From positions 137,588,155 through 137,652,154 of the forward strand of contig NC_057848.1 in the NCBI RefSeq assembly GCF_910594005.1: a stretch of 64,000 nt of DNA, in the 5' to 3' direction. Positions 1-12,440 of the stretch are shown here, one piece after another. Within the stretch, counting starts at the first letter, position 1; each line of letters starts with the position of its first letter. Origin of the DNA: Cervus elaphus. Taxonomy: Eukaryota > Chordata > Mammalia > Artiodactyla > Cervidae. The notes under the pieces were generated by a model. The model was given only the letters and a program-made list of their open reading frames with translations, was not told where the DNA came from and made no database searches. The position numbers and the translations under genes were made by a program.

Positions 1-639
1 ACTCAATTCAGTTTTGACACCCTCTATTAATATCTGGAGTTATCAACAGAGTTCACAAATTAAAGGCCCAGTCCCATCTGAAATAAATGAAAAGCATACT
101 CCTTAAATTTGACCCAGCTTCCCTGGTGGCTAAGATGGCAGAGCACACCTCTTGCACTTTAATCTTTGCTTTAAACTCTGCTTTCAAGGGAACCTAGTCT
201 GAGACCAAATAGAACTCAAAGTTGAATATAACTTGTAGCAAAACTATGAGGAGCTATGGAAATTCACAGTCTTCAAGTCTGCAGTGTTGGTAGAAACTGT
301 TTGATTCTTTCTACATTATGGGTTAGCTATGTTTTGATTTGTTTGATTGTGCTTTGTGTAGGCTCTTTCCATCTTGTTTTAACCTGATATTCTGAAACTT
401 TGTAACACTGTATCTAGATGTGGGGATTCACTTTCAATGTACTGGTTATTCAGTGGAATCCTATCAGTATGATAACTTATGTTATTTGGCTCAGAGAAAT
501 TATCTTCTCTCTGATGCTTTTCTCCCACCTGCTATCTCTGCATTCTTTCTGGAATTTTCATTAGTTGGATGATGTTCTACTCTTTTTAGTCACAGGTGTC
601 ACTATTCTCTTCCTTTGTATCTGGTATTTCCATGTCCCT
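1..639. other. Intergenic, no feature recognised
   Basis: The stretch is AT-rich and non-coding with only short, unremarkable open frames. I see no recognisable repeat family or gene. Confidence 0.5.
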
Positions 640-650
640 AAACCCTCCGG

Positions 651-930
651 CAGTCCTGAATATTCATTGGAAGGACTGATGCTGAAGCTCCAATGCTTTG
701 GCCACCTGATGTGAAGAACTGACTCATTGGAAAAGACCCTGATGCTGGGAAAGATTGAAGGCAGGAGGAGAAGGGGACGACAGAGGATGAGATGGTTGGA
801 TGGCATCACTGACTCAATGGACATGAGTTTGAGCAAGCTCCGGGAATTGGTGATGGACAGGGAGGCCTGGAGTGCTGCAGTCCCTGGTGTCGCAAAGAGT
901 TGGACACAACTGAGTGACTGAACAGAACTG
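651..930 (+). mobile_element. BovB LINE 3' end, 5'-truncated
   Basis: The sequence matches the last part of the BovB reverse-transcriptase ORF (frames reading MLGKIEGRRRRGRQR and MRWLDGITDSMDMS) and ends in the BovB tail GTGACTGAACAGAACTGA. It is flanked by an 11-bp target-site duplication AAACCCTCYGG at 640-650 and 931-941, so it is a discrete retrotransposition event. Confidence 0.92.
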
Positions 931-940
931 AAACCCTCTG

Positions 941-1648
941 GTGTTCTTCAGGACAGCTAGGCATCTTCTTGAGCTTTAGCCTCCTCTTCACATAATTCTG
1001 GTTTTGGTTTTCATCATCCCAGTTCATGAATTACCACTCCCTTGCCAATTACCCAGCTTCTAGGAATATACTGAAATCTTTTATCCCTTGATGGCCCTCT
1101 TTTATTCTTTTTGCATGGGTTATACTATTATTATTTTTAAATGTGCTTTATAAGTCTTGGGAGAAAGAGGAAGAAAATTGCTTAGGGTCAGTTCATCTCG
1201 AACTGGAAGTGTCTAAATTTTTATTATGTAGTTGAATCTGTCTTTTCCATGTGACTTGTGGGTTTCGTGTTTTTTTCCCTAAGTGCTAGGCACACTTTGG
1301 GTTCATTTTCCCAGTTTAATCTTCACTTAGAGAAGAGCTTACCATTCTCTGCCATCTGAAAGCAATCAACACCACCTGCAGCAGAACTTTATCCAGCAGG
1401 TCAAAACTTCCTCATTTCTGAAAATAACTAATCTTATTTTTAAATACCAGTAAAAGAAAATGAAAAGTAAAAAAAATATCGTTAGTGTATTCTGTACTTT
1501 TCCATTTTCAGCAGAAGATTTAAGGCTTTATTTTCAGAAGAAGAAAACTATATTTCTTCTTTTAATGTCTTACATATCATGTAACTTTGTTTTCCCCTCC
1601 CCACTTTGAAAGCAATCTAATTCTGTATTTTTATCTTTAATTATAAAC
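941..1648. other. Intergenic, no feature recognised
   Basis: AT-rich non-coding sequence. Nothing was recognised on either strand. Confidence 0.5.
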
Positions 1649-1665
1649 AAAGTTTACTTTTTAAA

Positions 1666-1819
1666 AAAATATTTATTTATTTGCACCAGGTCTTTACTTG
1701 CAGCATACAAACTCTTTAGTTGTGGCATGTGGGATCTAGTTCCCTGACCAGGGATTGAACCTGGGTCCCCTGCACTGGGAGCATGGAGTCTTAGCCACTG
1801 GACCACCAGGGAAGTCCCC
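1666..1819 (-). mobile_element. CHR-type tRNA-Glu SINE
   Basis: Read on the minus strand it begins GGGACTTCCCTGGTGGTCCA, the tRNA-Glu-like head, and ends in an AAATAAATAAAT tail. A perfect 17-bp target-site duplication, AAAGTTTACTTTTTAAA, lies at 1649-1665 and 1820-1836. Confidence 0.93.
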
Positions 1820-2128
1820 AAAGTTTACTTTTTAAAGGAAAATCTACACAAGTTCTCCTTGTCTTTCTCCAAGAAATGTGGACATTCCTATACTGGACAG
1901 GGATACACTAACTATACAAAACCCACATTAGACATAACTTGGACATACTAACAATGCAAAACTTAAGTCATCTAGGAACACCCTGAAATGAGTCATTTTC
2001 AATGCCTGAACTTTCCAGATAACTGAAAATTTGCCCTTTAAACAGAGACAAAAATCTTAATCATTGTGCATGAATACCTATCTGACTAACATGATTTAAC
2101 TCTTTTTTATCTTTTTTTGAATGGAGCA

Positions 2129-2310
2129 GGGCTTCCTTGATGGCTCAGATAGTAAAGAATCTGCCTGCAATGTGGGAGACCTGGGTTCGATCCCTGGGTT
2201 AGGAAGATCCCCTGGCAAAGGGAATGGCAGCCCACTCCAGTATTCTTGCCTGCAGAATCCCATGGACAGAGGAGCCTGGCGGGCTACAGAGTCGCAAAGA
2301 GTCAGACATG
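2129..2310 (+). mobile_element. Bov-tA SINE
   Basis: The tRNA-Glu-like head (GGCTTCCTTGATGGCTCAG) is followed by the BovB-derived Bov-A body (GGCAGCCCACTCCAGTATTC). Weak open frames here are SINE artefacts. Confidence 0.93.
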
Positions 2311-2430
2311 CTGCTGCTGCTCGTCGTGTCCGACTCTGTGCGACCCCATAGACGGCAGCCTACCAGGCTCCGCCGTCCCTGGGATTTTCCAGCCAAGAGT
2401 ACTGGAGTGGGTTGCCATTGCCTTCTCCGG
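2311..2430 (-). mobile_element. BovA2-type monomer, inverted against the preceding SINE
   Basis: On the minus strand this is a Bov-A monomer ending in GTCGGACACGACGAGCAGCAG, typical of the BovA2 3' end. It abuts the Bov-tA tail-to-tail and forms a potential hairpin. Confidence 0.88.
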
Positions 2431-2750
2431 CCATCACACAGGATATTGTGTCAAATTGTAGGTTCTAATTAATATTCTCCACCCTTTAGGTTCTGGCCAG
2501 TACAATGACCAGAGAAAAAGCTCAGTGTATATTGCATTTGTTGAATATGAATGAATGAATGAAGAAATACAGTACAAAAAAAGGAAATACAATACGATGA
2601 TGTCTTTGTCTGGTTGAGGTATATGGACCTCTTTTCCTTTACACTAAATGACTCCAGATTGCTAAGCTTCTGAGTTTTTGAGTCTGCTGTAGCATGTCTT
2701 TCTTTGCCCTACCTTTAGGTTCTCAGATGTCACTTGATACCACTCTGTCC

Positions 2751-2918
2751 TGTTGTTTTTTTGTCATTAAGTCATGTTCGACTATTTGCAACCCCATGAA
2801 CTGCAGCACGCCAGGATCCTCTGTCCTTCACTATCTCCCGGAGTTTATTCAAATTCTTGTCCACTCGGTCAGTGATGCTATCTAACCATCTCATCCTCTG
2901 CCGCCCTCTGCTTCTTCT
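2751..2918 (-). mobile_element. BovB 3'-end fragment
   Basis: The minus strand reads GCAGAGGATGAGATGGTTAG and then the Bov-A-like terminal segment, so it is the last ~170 bp of a BovB. It is degenerate and non-coding. Confidence 0.8.
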
Positions 2919-5224
2919 TACTTGCCACTTCTCATCAACTATGGATTTGGGACCAAGATCACTGAGCTTGTTACGGCAAGTATGAAAATGCTCTGAGTGA
3001 ATTTCAGACTGGCTTGGGCAGAGTTATAAGTACTGTTTGTGGATTTTAGTTCTATTTTGGCGGCTCATACACTTCCTCCTGCCCTCATCCCCAGTTTTTA
3101 GTTCTGTTTCAGATAGACTGTCTGATAGCTTATTGCTGCACAGACAGGACAAGATGCTATCCATTGGGTTAGAACTGTCTAAAATAAACTACTTGTATTT
3201 TCTACATGGCAACACCTTTGGGATCCATGATCCCAGGGATTTTCAAAGCAAGTATAACACCACATCAGTCATGATAATTCAGAGGATATAGTGTTTTTAC
3301 TCAAAGTAAAGCCAACGTGTTCTTTATGGTAATCCCCAGAAAAATTTCTCATGCAGTGTCAACAAGTATATTATCACCTTCAACCCTCATCCTAGACCTG
3401 TCCAGTCAGCAGCTTTGTCATGTAACAAATTATTCTAGAGGGTTAAAACAAGAAATTTCACTATTTTCTATGCACCTAGAGGTCATTTGGGTGATTCTGT
3501 TGATTTAAGCTGGGCTCTATTATACATCCACAGTCAGTAGTGGGTTGCCTAAGAAGTTCTGTTAGTCTTGGGCTCTTGTGTGTCTGGTATCTCGGCTGGC
3601 ACTTCTAGGCTGGATCTGCTCTGTTCTCCACACTTGACCTCTGAGCAAGCTAGCCTGGGCATACTGCCATGGAAAAGGCAGAAGGGCAAAAGAGAACAGA
3701 GAAGCAGGCCAGGTTTCTTGAGGCCTAGACTCTGGAACTCACACACCAATTTCACTGCATTCCACTGGTCAGTGCCAAGTCACAAGGATAGCCGAGGTTT
3801 AAGGGGGTGAGTGAATAGACTCCTGCTCTTGCTGAAAGAAACTGTGAAGCCACATTGCAGAGGACATGGATATAGAGAGTAGTGGAAACTCGGGGCCAAA
3901 TGGCCATCAATGGAAACATTTAATGTTTTTTTTTAAAGCAAGGAAAAAGACTCACTCCATTTTACTGTAATATTCCCTATTTTGTTTCACTCCTTCTAAT
4001 TAATGCTGGTATCGTCTAGTGATGTTGCATTTTTTCCCCCTATTTCCATCTCCACATTCTTTGATACACAATATCTTAAAGAGGAGGACTTCTAAAAATG
4101 CATTTTTCTACCGAGCACATGGAAAGTAAAATTTGTTGAATGGTTTCTACAAAGGAAAAAAGTGCAAAAACTCATATTCTTAAAAGGAGGTTGACAGTGT
4201 AATTCCATTGTGAGTTGGATGTGGTCAAACCCGCTGTTGCCTTTGATCTCTTAAGTAACAGGCACAGTGGCTCTAGAAGAATGGAACACCAAGTAATAAA
4301 TGCACCAGGAAGCTGACAACAGAGATACTTGACTTTAATATTTTAGCCATGGGTGGGTGCTGCTGAGCCCCCAACTGAAAACCAGGATCATCAGAGAGGT
4401 CTGCTGAACTTCATTAGCTACATATGGAATAATTACTATGTGAATTGCATGCTCTGGTGATTTTCAGCCAATACAGGCACATTAACTATTCCTGGGAGAT
4501 GTTTAGAAGCATGATTCTTTCTTCTTATCAACAAATGCAAGGAGATCTAAAATTTCCTCTGGAATCTCAGGAAAGACAAAGGTGGTTCATTCCTTCTGCC
4601 CTGAATGTCCCTCCATCTGATGTGAAAGAGGGATGTTTCGCTTTTTGTATGTGAGTGGGAGGGCTAGTAATTTTTATTGTTACTTAATTGGGAATTGCAT
4701 GACTGGAAAGAGGAAGCAGTGTTTAGCAAGCAAGTGATCTAATATAATGGTAAACTTTGTGATTACTTAATATTCTCATGCAATTCTAAAACTTAAGATT
4801 TTTGAACCTCATTTTTTTATATAAATAAGATTTTACTGTATTTGGAGTAGTCTTCTCTGACAGATGAAGTTTCAGAATATAATATTTTGGACTGCTTCCC
4901 CAAATCAGACAGCTAATAGTTCTCAGAGTAAGATCAAGAAAATAAACTCAGAGGGGCCACTATTCATGTATTATAATCTTTCTTGGTACCTCCTTTTGTC
5001 CACAAAGTAGTATATATCAGGACTGAGTTTCCTCTTATACTTTATAAAGTGTGCCAGTTCCTTGAAGATTGCAAATCTGTTGGTATTAATTATTATTAAC
5101 TGGAATATCCAATTCCTGAGGCTATTTTATTTCCCAACCATCACCACAGGATAATAAAGACTACAGTTTTTAAAGAATCTCAGGCTACCTGGTTGATCTT
5201 TTGTCCAGTATTTAGAAAACTCTA
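2919..5224. other. Intergenic, no feature recognised
   Basis: About 2.3 kb of AT-rich sequence with short open frames lacking splice context or a known motif. Very old repeats cannot be excluded by eye. Confidence 0.45.
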
Positions 5225-7290
5225 GGGGTCATATTTTTGCCAAGAGAATGCACTGGTCATAGCAAACAGCCTCACAAGAGATGACTCTACACATGGACAT
5301 CACCAGAGGGTCAACACTGAAATCAGATTGATTCTGTTCTTTGCAGCCAAAGATGGAGAAGCTCCATACAGTCAGCAAAAACAAGACCGGGAGCTGACTG
5401 TGGCTCAGCTCATGAACCAAATTCAGACTTAAATTGAAGAACGTAGGGAAAATCACCAGACCATTCAGGTATGACCTAAATCAAATCCCTTACGATTATA
5501 CAGTAGAAGTGACAAATATATTCAAGGGATTAGATCTGATAGAGTGCCTGAAGAACTATGGATGGAGGTTCGTAACACTGTACAGGAAGCAGTGATCAAA
5601 ACATTCCTTAAGAAAAAGAAATGCAAAAAGGCAAAATGGTTGTCTGAGGAGGCCTTACAATAGCTGTGAAAAGAAGAGAAGCTAAAGACAAAGGAGAAAA
5701 GGAAAGATATACCAATCTGAACGCAGAGTTCCAAAGAATAGCAAGGAAGTCTTTCTCAGTGATCAATGCAAAGAAATAGAGGAAAACAATAGAATGGGAA
5801 AAACTAGAGATCTCTTCAGGAAAATTGGAGATACCAAGGGAACATTTCATGCAAAGATGGGCTTGATAAAGGACAGAAATAGTATGGACCTAACAGAAGC
5901 AGAAGATATTAGGAAGAGTTGGAAACATTATGCCAGGTGAAAGAAGTTAATCACCAATGACTACATATTGAATGATTCAATTTATAAGAAATGCCCAGAA
6001 TAAGCAAATTCAATCCATAGAGACAGAAAGTAAATTAATGGTTGTCTAAGACTGGGGAGATTAGGGGGAAATGGGGAGTGAGTGTTAATGGTGCAGAGCT
6101 CCTTTAAAGGGTGATGAATGTTTTAAATTTGATTATGGTGAAGTTCCACAACTCAGTGAATAGACTAAAAACCACTACAGTCTACACTTTAAATGAGTTA
6201 ATTGTATGGTCTGTGAGTTACAGCTCAATAGAGCTGTTATTAAGATAAATAGACCAGGAGAAACTGTAACATACTGACCTTGTCCTTTAGAGTTTTGATA
6301 TTCAGGATTCTTTTGCATGATTATTATTTTTAAAAAATATTGCACTGATACTAAAAACATATAAAAAAAGAAGTGGCGGCAAGAATATACAGAAGAACTA
6401 TACAAAAAAGAGCTTAATGACCTGCATAAACATGATGGTGTGATCACTCACCAAGAGCCAGACATCCTGGAGTGTGAAGTCAAGTAGGCCTGAGGAAGCA
6501 TCACTATGAACAAAGCTAGTGGAGGTGATGGAATTCTAGCTGAGCTATTTCAAATCCTAAAGGATGATGCTGTTAAAGTGCTGCACTCATTATCCCAGCA
6601 AATTTGGAAAACACAGCAGTGGCCACAGGACTGGAAAAGGTCAGTTTTCATTCCAATCCCAAAGAAAGGCAATGCCAAAGGATGTTCAAACTACTGCACA
6701 ATTGCACTTATTTCACATGCTAGCAAGGTCATGCTCAAAATTCTCCAAGCTAGGCTTCACTAGTAAGTGAACCGAGAACTTCCAGATGTACAAGCTGGAT
6801 TTATAAAAGGCCGAGGAACCAGATATCAAATTGCCAACATCTGTTGGATTATAGAAAAAGCAAGAGAATTCCAGAGAAACATCTACTTCTGCCTCATTGA
6901 CTATGCTAAAGCCTTTGACTGTGTGGATCACAACAAACTGGAAAATTCTTAAACAGATGGGAATACCAGACCACCCGACCTGCCTCCTGAAAAACCTGTG
7001 TGCAGGTCAAGAAGCAACAGTTAGAACCTGGCATGTAACAACGGGCTGGTTCCAAACTGGGAAAGGAGAATGTCAAGGCTCTCACACTGCTTATTTAACT
7101 TTTATTCAGAGTACTTAATGCAAAATGCCAGGCTGGATTGAAGCACAAGCTGCAATCAAGATTGCCGGGAGAAGTATCAATAAGGCCAGATAGGCAGATG
7201 ACACCACCCTTATGGCAGAAAGCAAAGAGGAACTAAAGAGCCTCTTGATGGTGAAAGAGGAGAGTGGAAAAGCTGGCTTAAAACTCAAAA
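5225..7290 (+). mobile_element. BovB LINE, internal part, decayed and split by L1
   Basis: The plus strand matches BovB from the end of the endonuclease region through the reverse-transcriptase fingers and palm (frames KASGGDGILAELFQILKDD and DYAKAFDCVDHNKL). Stops and frameshifts are frequent, and the YADD codons near 7187 are preceded by TAG instead of Tyr. BovB sequence stops near 5920 and resumes near 6367, leaving a ~445-bp L1 segment between. Confidence 0.9.
5922..6366 (+). mobile_element. L1 3' end nested in BovB
   Basis: The segment has the mammalian L1 3' pattern: CCAGAATAAGCAAATTCAATC, then GGTTGTCTAAGACTGGGGAG, then GAATAGACTAAAAACCACTA. Flanking BovB codons would join across it. 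No clean target-site duplication was found, so it could be an insertion or a rearrangement. Confidence 0.7.
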
Positions 7291-7522
7291 CTGGCTTCTT
7301 CCTCATGCAATTTTATTTCATAACACACACACAACAATATTGACAATAAGTGGCCTTTTCTGTCAGATAGAAATCCTTTATGAATAAAATAAATATTAAA
7401 AACATGGATTTCATAAATATTATTGAATCACTTTGAAACCTTTTCTCCAAGCAAAATAATTCCATTTCTGAATAGGTCCATTCTAAAGTGAAAATTAAGT
7501 TATGGGATAAACAGTGACGTAG

Positions 7523-7985
7523 GAGGCTTCCCGGGTGTTGTTTGTTTGTTGTTTTAGTCGCTAAATCACGTTCCAATCTTTTCCACCCCATGGATTGCAG
7601 TCCACCGGGCTCCTTTGTCCATGGGATTTCCCAGGCCAGAATACTGGAGTAGGTTGCCATTTCCTTCTCCAGGGGATCTTCCCGATGCAAGGACCAAACC
7701 CGCCTCTCCCTGTCTCCTCGGTGGTAAAGAATCTGTTTATCCATGCAGGAGATGTGGGTTTCATCCCTGGTCAGGGAAGATCCCACATACTGCAGAGCAA
7801 CTAAGCCCGTTTGCCACAACTACTGAAGCCCTAGCGCCCTAGGGCCCTGCTCCACAATAACAGAAGCCACCACAATAAGAAGCCCTAGAACTGGAAAGAA
7901 AAGTAACCCCAGCTTGCCACAACTAGAGAAAGTCCACACAATGCAAGGAAAACCCAACACAACCAAAAATTAATATATACTGACA
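7523..7985 (+). mobile_element. CHR-type SINE interrupted by a Bov-tA
   Basis: The SINE head (AGGCTTCCCGGGTG at 7523-7536) resumes near 7720 as TCGGTGGTAAAGAATCTG and then continues with the long CHR body (GCAACTAAGCCCGTTTGCCA). The gap is filled by an inverted Bov-tA. Confidence 0.78.
7537..7719 (-). mobile_element. Bov-tA SINE inserted in a CHR SINE
   Basis: Reverse Bov-A body and tRNA-like part, with a T-rich left end (TTGTTTGTTTGTTGTTTTAG). The 168-aa minus-strand open frame over this interval is SINE-derived and not a gene. Confidence 0.82.
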
Positions 7986-8299
7986 TAGGAGAACCCAGCT
8001 TCCTAATCTCCCTACGAAGATTAATGACTGGACACTCTTCTTGAACACAAACAGCTCTGGGAGACATCTGGAGTCCACTTAGGAACTGTTGGCAACACTG
8101 TGGAACAACAACAACAACAAAAAACACCCGAGAATCACCACACAAAAAGAGAAGAAAAAACAAACTCATTTTGCGCACTTCATTCCCTGCCACCCTCCCC
8201 CCCTTCCCAAGCAGGCATTGTTCAGGGCCAAGAAGGAACCTCCCAGTTAGAAAGAGCTGCCCTCACCAGGAACTCACCCCTTCCCTAAGAGTGGGGTGA

Positions 8300-9329
8300 A
8301 TGACAGCTTCCTTGGGTTCTTGGGACACTGCACGAAGGTTCTGCTTCAGTTTCACCCCCACCCCACCGGCCAAATTGAGAGGTTAATACAGCCAGCTATG
8401 AACCAGGAAGAAACGCAGAGGCTAGCTGCTAACTATTAGCAGACACGCAGTGGGAGAGAGTGTGGTTCACGGAGACCCGCTCTGCAGAAAAACTCTGCAG
8501 GTTTCTCCACTGATGAAGGCAATGGCCAGCACACCTGCGTGGACGCCCAGCTGATGTCTCCCGCCTTTGCCCCACAGGTAGTCTGTTCAGTGATGCTTAA
8601 CGCCTGAGTCTTGCCCCGCCCCCTACCCCGAGCACTGCCACCCCGCCCCCACCGGAAGCCGGTCCCACCTGCAGCACTGAGGTCTGGGCGGCTGGGCAAG
8701 TGTAAGATACCAGCCGCCCGAGTCCCTCCCCACCCCCACCAGCGCCCTGGAGTCAGGCTCACAGCCAGCCTAGCGCCCACCCCTGGGTGACCCCACTGCC
8801 GGGCCTGCCCTGGAAGCGAGCCCCGCAGCTGGGCACCTGCATACCACTGGCCTGCCGCCAGGCATTGGCCTCTGACTGCAGCCTGCAAGCTGGAGTGTGC
8901 GTCCCTGGGTGAGTGCTCAGCCACGGGCGAGTGCGCCGACAACCAGGGCCCGACAGCAGCTTGTGAACTGGGATCCGGCCACGTTGTGTCACTGGCCAGC
9001 ACCACCCTGCCCACCTGTACCTAGCACCTCCGGCTTTGCTCCACGCCCCCAGCCTGAACCCCTCACCAGCCTACACTGCAGTGTACACCCTGAGGGGGAG
9101 TGTCTGCAGCTGCAGGAGAACGTGTCAACAGCCCGGTCCCCAGCAGCTACTAGGGGGCACACGGTTAGCCTGGCCCTCGCTACCAGCCCTGGTTCCTATC
9201 GCTACGAGTGTGTCTGCAAGGAGCCTCCGCCACTGCATGGGAACTGCAGCTGGCTGCCACAACCAAGTGTGTGTATGCCACCAGCTCTGGCCATCCCCAC
9301 TGCCTACACTAACAGAACTGGAGGTACTG
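8300..9329 (+). other. GC-rich block, probable 5' UTR of an old L1
   Basis: About 1 kb is clearly richer in G+C and CpG than its surroundings and runs directly into L1 ORF1-like sequence in the same orientation, as expected for a GC-rich L1 5' UTR. Two long open frames (minus 8436-9014; plus 9036-9599) match nothing I know and are likely chance frames in GC-rich DNA. An old unrelated CpG-rich segment is the alternative. Confidence 0.45.
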
Positions 9330-10480
9330 TTTAGCAGCCACTACGGAACCCCTCTCCCCCATGCAGTACTCACCAAGGAGCACAGTTTTCTGTACTGTGG
9401 AGTCCAATGGCCTGAGCTGAAGAGACATCACGTTTCCCCAGACTGGGCGCTGCAACATACCCCCACGCTCAGGACCCTGGACCAGGTGACCCAGCGTCAC
9501 AATATGATCCAGTATGCCTCTCCTGTAGGTAAAAGTCTTCCTTCCCTAAACTCAGTTCATGAAGTCTGGAAGAAGCGAATGCTTCTTCAAATATGCTGAC
9601 ACCTATTTGAGGCTACAGGAATGATGAAGAATCAGGAAACATGCTTCCACCAAAGGGATATAGTAAAATTTCAGTAATTGGCCTCAAAGAAATGGAGATC
9701 TAGGAACTGCCTGATAAAGAGTTCAAAATAATTACAGATGCTCAGAGGGCTACAAGAGAACACAGATAAACAACTTAATGATATCAGGAAAAAATACAAG
9801 AACATGAGAAGTTCAACAAAAAGAAAAAAAATGAAAAAAAAAACAAACATAAATTTTGGGGCTGAAGAATACAATAATTGAATAAGTCAGTATAGAACAA
9901 CAGAATTTAGCAAACAGAAGAGAGAATCTTTGAGCAAGAAGAGAGACCAAGTGAAATTATCCAATCAAGGAATAAGAAGAAAAAAGAATGGAAAAGGATG
10001 AAGAAAGCCTGGGGGATTATGGCACATGATAAAAAATAATGTATATACCATTAGAGTTTTAGAAGAAGAGAGTCAGAAAGGAGTAGAAAGCTTATTTATT
10101 TTTTTCATTTTTTTTTTAGAAAGCTTATTTAAAGAATAATGTTTGAGAACTTCCCAAACATGGGAAGAGATTTAGACATCCAAGTTCACGAAGCTAATGT
10201 CACCTAAAAATTTCAATCCAAAACAATCTTCTCCAAGATATGTAATAACAAAACTGTCCAAAACTGAAGACAAAGAGAGAATTTCAAAACCAGCAAAAGA
10301 AAAAAAAAAAATCTCCCATGCAAGGGAACTTCCAAGGTTATCAGTGGATTTCTCAGCAGAGACCTTGCAGGCCAGGAGAGAATGGGATGCTAAAGGATGC
10401 TGAAAATTCAAGATGCTGAAAGAAAGAAACTATCAGCCAGGAAAACTTTAGCTAGCAAAAGTGTATTTCAGAATTGAAAG

Positions 10481-10849
10481 CAAGGGCTTCCCTGGTGATC
10501 CATTGGTTAAGAATCTGCCTGCTAATGTAGGGGACACGCCCATGCCACAGAGCAACTAAGCCCGTGAGCCCCAGCTATTGAGCTTGCACTCTAGAGCCTG
10601 GAGCTGCAACTCCTGAGCCTACAAACTGCAACTTCTGAAGCCCTTGGGTCTAGAGCCTGTAGTCTGCAACAACAAAAGCCACCGCAATGAGAAGCCCGCA
10701 CACTGGAGCGAAGAGTTGCCTCTGCTCACTGTAACCAGAGAAAGCCCATGCCCAGCAATGAAGACCCAGCACAGCCATAAATAAAATAAATAGGTAACGA
10801 AGACCCAGCATAGCCATAAATAAAATAAATAAGTAAATCTTAAACAAAA
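10481..10849 (+). mobile_element. CHR-type SINE in the old L1
   Basis: It has a tRNA-Glu-like head (GGGCTTCCCTGGTGATCC), the long CHR body and an A-rich tail. The flanks share AGAATTGAA (10470-10478; 10850-10858) as target-site duplication. The 3' end carries a 39-bp tandem duplication (10760-10798 and 10799-10837, about three mismatches). Confidence 0.9.
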
Positions 10850-11280
10850 AGAATTGAAGACAAAATAAAAACTTTCCCTAGCAAACAAAAACTAAAGGAA
10901 TTTCTCACCAGTAAATCTGCCCTAAGAGAAATGCTGAAAAGAGCTCTTCAAGCTTGAAACAAATGGATGCTAATTAGATGTGAAAATAAGACAACACATT
11001 GGTAAAGTAAACATAAGGCTAGATTCAGAATACCTTAACACTGTAATATGGTGATGTGTTGACTACTTAACTCTAGTATAAAGGTTAAAGGACAAAAGTA
11101 TTACAATTTGTTTAGTTACACAATATAAATATTGTGTATTTATGTAAATACACATGTATTTAGTAAATGTGTAAATAGTGTAAAGATGTAAATAGTGACA
11201 TAAAGAATATAAAAGGGGGTAGTAAAAAGAGGTTTTGTGTGTAGTTAAAATGAAATTATCACTGAAAGATAGACTTTTAA

Positions 11281-11335
11281 ATATATATAATATCTTATAT
11301 ATATATAATGTTTTATATATATATTATATATATAT
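11281..11335. repeat. AT dinucleotide-rich tract
   Basis: Imperfect (TA)n with short interruptions, immediately before a Bov-tA insertion. Confidence 0.9.
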
Positions 11336-11508
11336 AGGATTCCCTGGTGGCTCAGACGGTAAAGAGTCTGCCTGCAATGTGGGAGCCCTGGGTCAGGAAG
11401 ATCCCCTGGAGAAAGAAATGGCAACCCACTTCAGTATTCTTGCCTGGAAAATCCTATGGACAGAGAGAGGAGCCTGGCAGGCTACAGTCCATAGGGTCGC
11501 AAAGAGTC
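11336..11508 (+). mobile_element. Bov-tA SINE in the old L1
   Basis: Head ATTCCCTGGTGGCTCAGACG followed by the Bov-A body. L1 inter-ORF sequence precedes it and ORF2 start sequence follows. Confidence 0.92.
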
Positions 11509-12440
11509 TATGTTGCCCACAAGAAACTCACTTCAGCATTAAGGACACACATAGACTCAAAGTGAAGGGATGGCAAAAGATATTCCATGCAAGTGGAAAC
11601 CAAAAGAGAGCAAGAGTAGCTATACTTAGATCAGACAAAATAGATTCTAAGGCAAAAATGGTAAGGAGACAAAGACAGTCATTATATAATGATAAGGGGG
11701 GCAATTAGTCAAGAAGATATAATTATCATAAATATATATACACCCAACATCAGAGCACCTAAATGCTTTAAGCAAATACTAACAGATCTGAAGGGAGAAA
11801 TAGACAAGTATCCAATAATCGTAGAGGACTTCAATACCCCACTTTCAACAATGGATAGGTTATTCAGACAGGAAATCAACAGGGAAATGAATCTGAAACA
11901 TACTTCAGACCAATAGAACTAACAGGCATATATAAAACATTTCATCAAACAACAAAGAATACACATTCTTCTCAAGCACACACAGAACATACTCTAGGAT
12001 AGAGTAAAGGATAGGTCTCACACAAGTTTTAGTAAATTTAAAAAGATTGAAACCATGAGTATATTTTCTGACCACAATGGTATGAAGACAGAAACCAGTA
12101 ACAGGAGGAAACTGGAAAATTCACAAATATATGGAAATTAAACATGTTCCTGAACAACCAATGGGTCAAAGAAGAAATCAAAGTAAATCAAGAAATGTCT
12201 CAAAACAAATGGAAATGAAAAGTGCAACATGTCAAAATGTCTGGGATACTGCAAAGAATATATCTTAAATATTCTTACCATGATAAAGCAATTGTAATTA
12301 TGTGACAGGATGGAAGTGTTAGCTAAGGTTATAGTGGTAATCATTTTGCAATATATAAATGTATTGAATCAACATGTTGTACATCTTAAACTTACACAAT
12401 GTTCCATGTCAATTATATCTCAATAAATCTGAGGAGGGGA

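Larger units (their letters stand above)
9330..12440 (+). mobile_element. Old L1 with ORF1, inter-ORF, ORF2 start and 3' end
   Basis: The order matches ancient mammalian L1: ORF1 sequence (GAAATGGAGATCTAGGAACT; GAGAACTTCCCAAACATGGG), the inter-ORF region, the ORF2 endonuclease start (ACAAGAAACTCACTTCAGCA), then a 3' end (CACAATGTTCCATGTCAATT and CAATAAATCTG). Most of ORF2 is missing by internal deletion near 12230. Many stops make it inactive. A CHR SINE and a Bov-tA are inserted in it. Confidence 0.82.

Noticed and set aside
7313..7819. A 168-aa minus-strand open frame
   Set aside because: Most of it is the reverse of a Bov-tA SINE; similar SINE-derived frames recur across the window.
8436..9014. 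A 192-aa minus-strand open frame, the second longest in the window
   Set aside because: It lies in GC-rich DNA next to an old L1, has a low-complexity W/G/R-rich composition, no motif and no splice context; chance frame.
9036..9599. A 187-aa plus-strand open frame
   Set aside because: Same GC-rich block, running into L1 ORF1-like sequence; no recognisable domain.
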